DNA of 64,000 bases from OM182 bacterium MED-G28 (GTDB lineage: Bacteria > Pseudomonadota > Gammaproteobacteria > Pseudomonadales > Pseudohongiellaceae): assembly GCA_002457215.1 (NCBI GenBank), contig NTJZ01000008.1, positions 62,001 through 126,000 on the forward strand. Reading direction: 5' to 3'. The notes under the pieces are model-generated. The model was not told where the DNA came from. It did no database searches and was given only the letters and a program-made list of their open reading frames with translations. Numbering within the stretch: the first letter of the stretch is position 1; each line of letters opens with the position of its first letter. Below are positions 9,494 through 17,213 of this stretch, one piece after another. A program made the position numbers and the translations under genes.

Positions 9494-10255
9494 ATGCTTC
9501 GAATATTCTCGTTTCTAGTAACCTTTGTAAGCGTGCTATTTAATGCCGCCGCGGTGGCTCAAAATTATAAGATCGCGCATTGTTATCGTGGCTGCCCCCT
9601 TGGTGGTAGTTCCGAAAATCACCTAATTATTCGCCCAATCTACGCGCTGTCTTTCAACACCACGACAAAATCTGCCGACTGGGTCTCTTACACTGTATCG
9701 CCAGAGTCAATTGGAATAGCCTCTAGTTTGTCCAGGGCGCCAATCGCTGATGAGTATGTCAGTGAGACACTTAAGCAGGAAGATTTTTTTAATTCTGAAA
9801 TACAGGGATTAATACGTGCTCAATATGTGCCTCTGGTGGATTTTGCCGGAAGTCCTTACTGGAATGAAGTGAATTACTTAACCAATACTGTAGCTCGAAC
9901 ATCAAGTTTAAGCCAGGGAGCATGGTATGGTTTGGATTGGTCGATTCGAAACTATGTAAATAGAAGAGATGAGGTGTATGTAATTACTGGTCCTATTTTT
10001 GAGGAAGGTTCTAACCTTACTTTGCTACGAACTAACAACCCTCATCGGGTACCAGATGCTTTTTTCAAGATAGTAATTACAGAAGAAGGAAAGGGCGCTG
10101 CTTTTCTAATGAAACAGGAGTCGCCAGTCCATCGACATCATTGCGAAATGCGTTCAAGTATTAGGGAAATTGAAAATCTAACTGGCCTTGATCTCTTTCC
10201 AGGAATGATTGAGGTTATCGAAGAGTCGGCATTTATAGAGCTAGGATGTGATTAA
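9494..10255 (+). CDS. DNA/RNA non-specific endonuclease-like protein, catalytic His missing
   Basis: An exported 253-residue protein (signal peptide ending near AVAQ) resembling NUC1/endonuclease G proteins. Where the family has DRGHLAP with the general-base His, this protein reads I107-R-A-Q-Y-V-P113, with Gln110 at the His position. The Asn that binds the catalytic metal appears kept (YLTN, Asn131), and the ITGPIF stretch matches the family's conserved TGPvf segment. It is therefore either inactive as a nuclease or uses another mechanism. It ends one base before the end of the convergent gene at 10257. Family call is moderate; loss of the His is seen directly. Confidence 0.6.
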   Translation: MLRIFSFLVTFVSVLFNAAAVAQNYKIAHCYRGCPLGGSSENHLIIRPIYALSFNTTTKSADWVSYTVSPESIGIASSLSRAPIADEYVSETLKQEDFFNSEIQGLIRAQYVPLVDFAGSPYWNEVNYLTNTVARTSSLSQGAWYGLDWSIRNYVNRRDEVYVITGPIFEEGSNLTLLRTNNPHRVPDAFFKIVITEEGKGAAFLMKQESPVHRHHCEMRSSIREIENLTGLDLFPGMIEVIEESAFIELGCD

Positions 10256-10256
10256 C

Positions 10257-10799
10257 TTACTGAATTTCGATTAGAAAGTAGTCGTCGTTTACTAATTCGC
10301 GAATCATCCGGTCCAAGGCGGCATGCACCGCGGCAACCATGCCATCCTCAACTGGTGCGGTACCTCTGCCAAAAAGAGTAGTCTCCCAAATTGTGCGGCC
10401 CCTGCCCTGAAGTGCGATATTCGTTCGGATCGTTAATTGCAAAGTTTCGACGCCGCTTCTATCTACAGTATCTAATTGTGAACTAACAATGCGCCCCACT
10501 AGTTGCATGTCAGCTCCTGAATCTGCAAGTTCAGCGCCGCCATGCTCGAACCCTTGAATGAGAGAGTTACGAACGATGTCTGTCAAGGGCGCCTCCGCTG
10601 TATATCCTTCGGCTATTAAGTTTGGATTATTATCACCGCGATCATCTGTAACCGCGCCAATGCCTAAGGAAACTCTGAGGCTGCTGAAATCGGTCGTGTG
10701 ATTAGCTCCATAGGAATAATTCACGTTGATTTCTTCTGCAGCAATTACTGAAAAACTGAGCAACGTAAATATCACGAGGATTAATTTTCGCAGATTCAT
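10257..10799 (-). CDS. Exported YajG-like protein
   Basis: A 180-residue product when started at the ATG at 10799, which begins a clear signal peptide (MNLRKLILVIFTLLSF, cleaved near VIAA) with AGAGAG upstream; an in-frame extension to 10880 would place that signal internally. The mature part (residues 20-180) has the pattern of YajG-family proteins: a VTDDRGDNNPNLI segment, then TDIVRNSLIQGFEHGG and a beta-strand region ending in a helix. YajG is a lipoprotein of unknown function; no lipobox Cys is visible here. Convergent with the endonuclease-like gene. Function unknown. Confidence 0.6.
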   Translation of the reverse strand: MNLRKLILVIFTLLSFSVIAAEEINVNYSYGANHTTDFSSLRVSLGIGAVTDDRGDNNPNLIAEGYTAEAPLTDIVRNSLIQGFEHGGAELADSGADMQLVGRIVSSQLDTVDRSGVETLQLTIRTNIALQGRGRTIWETTLFGRGTAPVEDGMVAAVHAALDRMIRELVNDDYFLIEIQ

Positions 10800-10955
10800 A
10801 TAAGTTCTCTCTACAGGCCAAGTCAGATTTCTAGACGTGAGAATAATTGAGCAGAGGCATTGATACAAGCCAAATACCAACTTTGCCCTCGCAACTTATG
10901 AGGCTAGGTAATAAAAAGGCTAGTATTTTCTGCCCTTAGTTTGACCAGATTCAGT

Positions 10956-12143
10956 TTAGTGCAATTCCGCGTCCGGCCAAGGCGCACCCGTGCGGTGCTC
11001 AGTCAATGGTTTTAAGCCTTGAAAGAGAAATTTTTGAGCGCGTTTGCCTTCGTAGGTTTCAGTTGTGTAAATATTGCCTTGTGAATCTGTCACTATACTG
11101 TGAGTACCAAAAAATAGGCCAGGCTGTCTGCCGCCATCTCCAAATTCGGCCAGCACTTCAAGTGATTCTCGCTCTAATATGTGTACTTTGAAATTGGCAC
11201 CGTCAGCCACATAAATAAATTCTTGGTCATCGTCATGGGAAAAAGAAATATCCCAGGTAGAGCCTGCTAGAGTAAGAGGGGCCACTTGTCCTTCTTTGAC
11301 AAAAGTGCCATCAGGCCTGAATACCTGAATGCGATCTGCTCCGCGATCACAAACATAAATTAATCCATCATTGGACGGCTCAGCACAGTGTACAGGCCCT
11401 ACAAATTGATCTGGTAATGGAGCATTAGGGTCATAAACAACACGCTCATCAACAGGCTCATTTCCATAGGCCCCCCAAAATCTTTTAAAGGCGCCTGTAG
11501 CCACATCGACCACCGCAACTCGCTTGTTGCCATAGCCATCGGCGAAATAGGCTTCGTTAGCTGAGGCATCAATGGCAATTTCTGCCACCCGACCAAAGGA
11601 ATCGGTGCTCAAGCTATCTATTGGCTCTCCTGGTATTCCGATTTCCCTGACAAATTGGCCGTCACGAGTGAACACGAGAACGTGAGAGTCGCCACCACCG
11701 TTTCCCCCAATCCAGACATTGCCATCTGGTGCAACTTCGATTCCATGATTAGACTCAGGCCAGGTATACCCGTCACCAGGGCCACCCCATGCGTTTATTA
11801 GATTACCTTCTTGATCGAATTCCAAAATAGGTGGTGCAGCAGAACAGCATTCGGCGCGGCCTAGATCTATGCCAAGTTCTTGATTCATGAACATGGCGTC
11901 TTGATCACGATGCACAATATATAAATGGTCTCTTTCATCTACAGCAATGCCAATGGTTCGCCCCAAAATCCATTTATTAGGTAGGGGCTGCGGCCAGTAA
12001 GGATCTACTATAAATTGCGGGGCTAAACGATCATTACTAACGGCTTGCGCTGATTGTTCGAATAGGCTCTCACCGATGTATAGTGCTGTAAACACTGCGA
12101 TGGCGGCTGTGCCCGTGAGAATGGATTTTATCGTTTTAGGCAT
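10956..12143 (-). CDS. PAL-like NHL beta-propeller (copy 1)
   Basis: A 395-residue exported beta-propeller starting at ATG 12143, with AGAGGA eight bases upstream; the longer frame to 12215 adds 24 residues before the signal peptide. NHL-type repeats cover residues 60-375. Compared from memory with the lyase domain of rat PAM, the active-site set appears present: Arg79 (IVHR), zinc ligands His133 (SNHGIEVAP), His252 (GPVHCAEP) and His348 (GTHSI), Tyr204 (ADGYGNKR) and Arg267 (CDRGADRIQVF). A vicinal Cys99-Cys100 pair precedes the first blade. The expected reaction would be cleavage of an alpha-hydroxyglycine to an amide plus glyoxylate; this is inference. It lies after its paralogue at 12299, separated by a terminator. 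Confidence 0.8.
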   Translation of the reverse strand: MPKTIKSILTGTAAIAVFTALYIGESLFEQSAQAVSNDRLAPQFIVDPYWPQPLPNKWILGRTIGIAVDERDHLYIVHRDQDAMFMNQELGIDLGRAECCSAAPPILEFDQEGNLINAWGGPGDGYTWPESNHGIEVAPDGNVWIGGNGGGDSHVLVFTRDGQFVREIGIPGEPIDSLSTDSFGRVAEIAIDASANEAYFADGYGNKRVAVVDVATGAFKRFWGAYGNEPVDERVVYDPNAPLPDQFVGPVHCAEPSNDGLIYVCDRGADRIQVFRPDGTFVKEGQVAPLTLAGSTWDISFSHDDDQEFIYVADGANFKVHILERESLEVLAEFGDGGRQPGLFFGTHSIVTDSQGNIYTTETYEGKRAQKFLFQGLKPLTEHRTGAPWPDAELH

Positions 12144-12240
12144 CGCGGTTTTCCTCTGAGAATTGAGACTAGCGAATAGCTCGACATTAGCACCAAAAAG
12201 ACAGTGAAGAAACAAGCAAGCCCCCTATTCTATAAAACAT

Positions 12241-12276
12241 AAAAAAACCCGGTCACTTTTCGGTGACCGGGTTTTT
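12241..12276 (-). terminator. Bidirectional-looking rho-independent terminator
   Basis: A 9-bp perfect stem (CCCGGTCAC at 12248-12256, complement at 12263-12271) flanked by an A-run and a T-run. It follows the minus-strand stop at 12299 and so ends transcription of the second PAL-like gene before the first one. Confidence 0.9.
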
Positions 12277-12298
12277 GACTTTGCTCTTTAAAAAGTTT

Positions 12299-13492
12299 TT
12301 ACAGCTCGTCAGCTGGCCAAGTAGGTGCACGCTCGCGTACGGTTACTGGCTGGATTCCTTGGTAGAGGAACTTCTGAATACGCTTACCTTCGTAAGTTTC
12401 AGTAGTGTAGATATTGCCTTCAGAGTCAGTGTCAATACTGTGTGGGGCGAAGAACAAACCAGGCTGTCTGCCGCCGTCACCAAAGGTATATAAGACTTCC
12501 ATTGACTCACGATCAATGATTGAAATCTTAAAGTTCTGACCATCAGCCAAGTAGATAAATTCTTGGTCATCATCTGGCGAGAATGCGATATCCCATGTTG
12601 AACCTTGGGCAAGAGTAGCCGGGTTGTAGATAGCTTCTCTTACGTAAGTGCCATCGGTGCGGAAGACTTGCACTCGGTCGGCTCCACGGTCGCATACGTA
12701 GACTAGGCCGTCATTCGAAGGCTCGGCACAGTGGACAGGACCACGGAACTGCTGTGGGCCAGGCTCGCCTGGGGTATACGTTACATCGGCATCGTCATCA
12801 GGAGTATTTCCATAAGCACCCCAGTGGCGCTTGAAGGCTCCGGTAGCTAGATCGACGACAGCAACACGCTTATTGACATAACCGTCTGCAAAGTACACTT
12901 CGTTAGCAGAGGCATCGATAGCAATTTCAGCTACACGCCCGTAGGCAGTTGTGCTGTTGCTATCCATTTCCTCTCCAGGCATACCAACAGTGCGGATGTA
13001 TTCTCCGTCCCTGCTAAATACCAAAACGTGAGAGTCTGGTCCGCCATTACCGCCGATCCAAACATCACCATTTGGTGCTACATCAATACCGTGATTTGAT
13101 TCAGGCCATACGTAAGGTGCGCCTTCTACAGGACCACCCCATGCGTTAATGAGATTACCTTCAATATCGAATTCTAAGATTGGCGGTGCCGGGGTGCAGC
13201 ATTCTGCAACTCCAGAGTATAAACCAATCTCCTGTATTCTCATGAATTGAGATTCTGTGTTTCGATGGACCGCAAAGATGTGGTCTCTATCGTCTACGTC
13301 AACCCCTATCGTGTTTCCCTGAACCCAGTGGTTGGGGAGGGGTTTCGGCCACAATGGATCCACTAAAAAGTGGGGGGCCATGACGTCATTGTTAGCAGCA
13401 ACAGCGGGCTCTTGTAGTTGAGATTGCCCAACTCCAAGCGCAACCAGTGCAACTACCAGAGTCGCTCCTATAAATACTTTAATCTTTGTCAT
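12299..13492 (-). CDS. PAL-like NHL beta-propeller (copy 2)
   Basis: A 397-residue exported paralogue of the preceding protein, with AAGAGGA upstream of its ATG and a signal peptide ending near AVAA. The propeller spans about residues 60-375. PAL-type residues are all in place: Arg77 (FAVHR), zinc ligands His134 (SNHGIDVAP), His254 (GPVHCAEP) and His351 (APHSI), Tyr205 (ADGYVNKR, where rat PAL has SDGYCNSR as recalled) and Arg269 (CDRGADRVQVF). Vicinal Cys98-Cys99 is shared with copy 1. It is transcribed divergently from the HupE/UreJ gene at 13725; the region between holds a 14-bp perfect inverted repeat. A general NHL protein with another ligand is the alternative. Confidence 0.82.
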   Translation of the reverse strand: MTKIKVFIGATLVVALVALGVGQSQLQEPAVAANNDVMAPHFLVDPLWPKPLPNHWVQGNTIGVDVDDRDHIFAVHRNTESQFMRIQEIGLYSGVAECCTPAPPILEFDIEGNLINAWGGPVEGAPYVWPESNHGIDVAPNGDVWIGGNGGPDSHVLVFSRDGEYIRTVGMPGEEMDSNSTTAYGRVAEIAIDASANEVYFADGYVNKRVAVVDLATGAFKRHWGAYGNTPDDDADVTYTPGEPGPQQFRGPVHCAEPSNDGLVYVCDRGADRVQVFRTDGTYVREAIYNPATLAQGSTWDIAFSPDDDQEFIYLADGQNFKISIIDRESMEVLYTFGDGGRQPGLFFAPHSIDTDSEGNIYTTETYEGKRIQKFLYQGIQPVTVRERAPTWPADEL

Positions 13493-13551
13493 TTTTATTT
13501 TCCTCTTAATGCCCGTCGCGTGACAGGCTGCAAAACTCCTAGAGCAGTGGT

Positions 13552-13586
13552 TGAGTATACTGTCTTATTTGTAGACAGTATACTCA
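13552..13586. promoter_or_regulatory. 14-bp perfect inverted repeat, candidate operator
   Basis: TGAGTATACTGTCT at 13552-13565 is exactly complementary to 13573-13586, with a 7-base spacer. It sits midway in the 232-base divergent promoter region of the PAL-like and HupE/UreJ genes. The A+T-rich stem lacks an adjoining U-run, so a regulator-binding site fits better than a terminator. The arm contains TATACT, so it may overlap promoter -10 elements. Confidence 0.6.
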
Positions 13587-13724
13587 CAAGCAATTTTTTA
13601 AGATGGGCACTTGTAAGAATTTGTAACACTAACAATTGAATGCGGAAATGGGCCCTGTAACCGGGGTATCATGCTCGTGGTAAATTCCAACTAAGATACT
13701 GTTTTTAATAAAAAATAATAGGTC

Positions 13725-15116
13725 ATGATGAAGTACAAAATACCTCTGAAGAACACTTTTTCTGTACACAAGAACCTGAGATTTATTTTGGTCTTGGCCA
13801 TGCTGTGGATACCTAATCTGGTACTTGCTCATGACATCCCTTCCCGTGTCACTGTATACGCATTCGTCAAGCCTGAAGGCAACGAGCTTACAGCTCTACT
13901 AAGAGTGCCGATGGAGGCCTTTGGTGAGGTTAGCTTTCCTTTGCGCGGTCCCGGCTTTTTGCAGTTCTCCGAAGCTCAATTCGAATTGAATGATGCGGCA
14001 CGAATTTACATTACCGAATCGATGCACTTTTTTGAAAATGGTGTTGAGTTAACAGAAAAAGAGCTTCGGCTTGCCCGAGTCTCGTTACCTTCGAATAGAT
14101 CTTTCACGACCTTCGAAGAAGCGATGGAAAATATCCAAAGCCCCCCTCTTGACGATACGACTAATTTGTTCTGGCGCCAGGGGGTCTTAGATGTTTTGGT
14201 GACGTTTCCGATTGAATCTGATCAATCGGATTTTTCCATTGACCCTCAACTGGGAACCCTTTCAGCTCAAACTACAACGGTGTTGCGATTTATTTTGCCT
14301 AATGGTGCTGAGCGAGTGTTTAATTATCTCGGCAATCCTGGGCTGGTAGAGCTTGATCCTCGTTGGCATCAAGCTGCATTTCGCTTCATTACCATGGGGT
14401 TTGAACATATTCTGGAAGGAATTGATCACTTACTGTTTCTCTTCTGCTTGGTTATACCGCTGCGCTCGATGCGAGCGTTAATTCCTGTAGTGACTTCATT
14501 TACCATTGCTCACTCCATCACCTTGATTGGTTCAGCATTTGGAATAGCACCGAGTTCGCTTTGGTTTCCACCCTTGATCGAAACTCTAATCGCTTTGTCG
14601 ATAGTTTATATGGCATTTGAAAATATAGTCGGGGCTAGATTAGAGCATCGATGGATTGTGACATTTGCATTTGGCTTAGTTCATGGATTCGGATTTTCGT
14701 TCTTATTCAGCGATACGCTGCAATTTGCCGGTGGTCATTTGTTCTCTTCTTTGTTGGCATTTAACATAGGTGTCGAACTTGGTCAGCTCTTCATACTGAT
14801 ACTGGTAATTCCAGTTCTCAATTTACTCTTTAAGTATTTTGTGAAAGAGAGAATTGGAGCCATATTGCTCTCAGCCTTACTTGCTCATAGTGCTTGGCAC
14901 TGGATGTTAGAAAGAGGAGCCACGTTGGGGCTGTTCCAGTTCCAGATGCCTATTTTTGACTCTCTGTTCTTTGCATCTCTTATGCGTTGGGGGATGATGT
15001 TAATAGTTATCGTTGCCGCTCTTTGGGCTATGTATGAGTTGTTTAGGAAGTTCTCTCTTATTGAGTCTTTTTCCGACTATAGCTATCGTCAGAAAGCTAG
15101 AAGCGAAGCGAAATAA
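13725..15116 (+). CDS. HupE/UreJ-family membrane protein, long form
   Basis: A 463-residue protein with an N-terminal signal segment (ending near VLAH), an exported domain of about 180 residues and a membrane domain of about seven helices. Family motifs are FEHILEGIDHLLFLF, TIAHSITLIGSAFG, FAFGLVHGFGFSFLF and FNIGVELGQL, carrying the conserved His/Asp/Glu residues. The family is linked to nickel or cobalt uptake, but this gene sits among five probable metalloenzyme genes (three copper monooxygenase-like, two zinc lyase-like), so delivery of their metal is a reasonable guess. The 166-base gap to the PHM-like gene at 15283 shows no terminator. ATG at 13725 is followed directly by another ATG; either could start. 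Confidence 0.85.
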   Translation: MMKYKIPLKNTFSVHKNLRFILVLAMLWIPNLVLAHDIPSRVTVYAFVKPEGNELTALLRVPMEAFGEVSFPLRGPGFLQFSEAQFELNDAARIYITESMHFFENGVELTEKELRLARVSLPSNRSFTTFEEAMENIQSPPLDDTTNLFWRQGVLDVLVTFPIESDQSDFSIDPQLGTLSAQTTTVLRFILPNGAERVFNYLGNPGLVELDPRWHQAAFRFITMGFEHILEGIDHLLFLFCLVIPLRSMRALIPVVTSFTIAHSITLIGSAFGIAPSSLWFPPLIETLIALSIVYMAFENIVGARLEHRWIVTFAFGLVHGFGFSFLFSDTLQFAGGHLFSSLLAFNIGVELGQLFILILVIPVLNLLFKYFVKERIGAILLSALLAHSAWHWMLERGATLGLFQFQMPIFDSLFFASLMRWGMMLIVIVAALWAMYELFRKFSLIESFSDYSYRQKARSEAK

Positions 15117-15282
15117 TTGTATATGGCTTTAGTTAAAAAGTGCCAGATAGAACATTTAAGATTGATGAGTATGGGTGCTCGAGACTAACTTCCAACTGCA
15201 AGATTTGGGTGCTAGGTAGCCCATAGTCGTAATCAGTAAAGTTAGAGTTAAAAAGTGCTGATGCCAATTAAGGAAGCCAGAA

Positions 15283-17052
15283 ATGAAAAAAATAAGCTGG
15301 GTGTTTTCGCTGCTAGTCGCGACTTTGATGACGATAGAAGTCAGTTTAGCAACTGACAGAGTTGGCAATTTTGCATTGCTGGACCATCAAGGAAACTACC
15401 ACCAACTAAGGAAGTATGGTGATAGTAAGGCCCTAGTGATTATATCTACTGCAGCGAGTTGTATAGAAAACATTGAAAAACTTCCTAAGTATCGTTTACT
15501 GAGAACTACTTGGGAACGTCAAGGCATAAGTTTTCTAGCCATTAACTCATCTTCAAAAGACGACCTTGAGTCAGTTCGTCAGATGGACATGCTGCACAAT
15601 GTAGACCTGCCAATTCTGATGGATAGTAGTCAGCTGGTTGCAGAAAGTCTTAGTTTGTCCAAGGCGGGTGAAATCATCGTTCTTGAGCCTAAGAGTTTTG
15701 CAGTTTTATATCGAGGCGGTTTGGATATCGATCCACGAAGAGCGCGCCCGGATCGCAACATTACAGAAGTTAAAGGCACTAGCTTTCTAACAGATATTTT
15801 AGCGGCAGCGGTTGCTGGGGAGCTGGACTCTGCTGATGCAACTATTGAAACCCCCGCTGTGGGCTGTGATTTAGCATTTCCAATGCTGGATAAACACGCC
15901 ATGAGCACACCGGATTATGCAACCGAAGTTGCGCCAATTCTTGAAGAGAAGTGCGTGACTTGCCATATTGAAGGTGGTATCGCACCTTTCGCCATGGATT
16001 CTCATATGATGGTTCAGGGTTGGTCACCGATGATGAAGGAGGTCATCATGACCAAGCGTATGCCTCCAGCTCAAGTAGATCCGAGTATTAATCATTTCAC
16101 AAATGCTCGATACATGGAGCCCAATGAATTACAAACACTAGTGCATTGGATTGACGCTGGCGCTCCCAGAGGGGACGGTGAAGTTGATCCTCTAACTAGA
16201 ATTAATAAGTCAGAAACATTATGGGAGTTGGGCGAACCAGATTATGTCGTTGAGGTTCCAGCTTTCGCAGTTCCTGCTACTGGTGTGCTGGACTATGAAA
16301 ATGTCACTATCAATCTTCCATTCAAACAGGACGTTTGGGTTAAATCTGTACAGCATATTCCTGGTGATCGAAAGGTATTGCACCATTTATTAAGTTATAT
16401 CGTCCCTGGAGACTATGAGGAAAGAATCGTTGAGGGTGAAAATGACAGCTATCGTGAATTCTTGGAGGGTTATGCCCCAGGAAAAGATGAAGCGGTAAGC
16501 TATCCGGATGACGCTGGTATGTTTATACCAAGTGGCAGTGCTGTTCAGATGTCATTGCATTACACAACATTCGGAAAAGAAACTGTCGACAGGACGCGGT
16601 TAGGCCTCTATTTCGCTGAAGAAAAACCAAAATTCCAATATTCAACTTATTCTCTCAGTCATGGTGGAAGAAATATTGTCATTCCGCCCGGTGAGAAAGA
16701 ACATAAGATGAGTGCGTCTCATGTATTTGAAGATGAAATCATGCTGCATGGACTTAGACCTCACATGCACTACCGCGGCAAACACATGCGTATGAGTGTT
16801 GTTTATCCCGATGGCTCAAAAGATGACATTATAAATGTGCCAGACTATAACTTTGCCTGGCAGCCTACCTATCGACTTTCAGAGCCAATGCTTCTTCCGG
16901 CCGGGTCGCGAGTAATGGTTGAAGGCGCTTTTGATAATTCTCATTACAACTTAGGCAACCCAGATCCGGATGCTGAAGTTAGGGGCGGCGCACAAAGCTG
17001 GGATGAAATGTTTATAGGATATTTTTCATACCATAAAACTGAGGTTAACTAA
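15283..17052 (+). CDS. Redoxin-like / cytochrome c / PHM-type copper monooxygenase fusion (copy 2)
   Basis: A 589-residue exported paralogue of the protein at 7380-9119, preceded by AAGGAAG. Signal peptide 1-23; redoxin-like domain 24-180 with a single Cys60 at the usual peroxidatic position; heme c site CVTCH at 224-228 with Met260 in TKRMPPA as likely axial ligand; copper monooxygenase domain about 320-589. Copper ligands are His367-His368, His426 (MSLHYTTFG), His494 and His496 (RPHMHYRG) and Met576 (WDEMFIGY), a complete set. The following paralogue starts 161 bases later on the same strand, so the two arose by tandem duplication and are probably cotranscribed. Substrate unknown. Confidence 0.85.
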   Translation: MKKISWVFSLLVATLMTIEVSLATDRVGNFALLDHQGNYHQLRKYGDSKALVIISTAASCIENIEKLPKYRLLRTTWERQGISFLAINSSSKDDLESVRQMDMLHNVDLPILMDSSQLVAESLSLSKAGEIIVLEPKSFAVLYRGGLDIDPRRARPDRNITEVKGTSFLTDILAAAVAGELDSADATIETPAVGCDLAFPMLDKHAMSTPDYATEVAPILEEKCVTCHIEGGIAPFAMDSHMMVQGWSPMMKEVIMTKRMPPAQVDPSINHFTNARYMEPNELQTLVHWIDAGAPRGDGEVDPLTRINKSETLWELGEPDYVVEVPAFAVPATGVLDYENVTINLPFKQDVWVKSVQHIPGDRKVLHHLLSYIVPGDYEERIVEGENDSYREFLEGYAPGKDEAVSYPDDAGMFIPSGSAVQMSLHYTTFGKETVDRTRLGLYFAEEKPKFQYSTYSLSHGGRNIVIPPGEKEHKMSASHVFEDEIMLHGLRPHMHYRGKHMRMSVVYPDGSKDDIINVPDYNFAWQPTYRLSEPMLLPAGSRVMVEGAFDNSHYNLGNPDPDAEVRGGAQSWDEMFIGYFSYHKTEVN

Positions 17053-17213
17053 TTAGCAGCGCAAGTGCTTTTTTATTTAGGCTTCTTGTGTAATTAATCT
17101 CTATTTGAGATGAGGCGCAGAATTCACCTTACTAAACCATGTCTTGGAGATGCCTATTTTTGGTGACATAGTTTAAACTTATGTTCTTGTCACGCTTTTC
17201 GGAGTTTCATCTA

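Noticed and set aside
10956..13492. Two PAL-like genes as one gene split by a frameshift
   Set aside because: Each has its own signal peptide, ribosome site and full propeller, with a terminator between them; they are paralogues.
13552..13586. Inverted repeat read as a transcription terminator
   Set aside because: The stem is A+T rich, no U-run adjoins either arm, and it lies between two divergent starts where no transcript should end.
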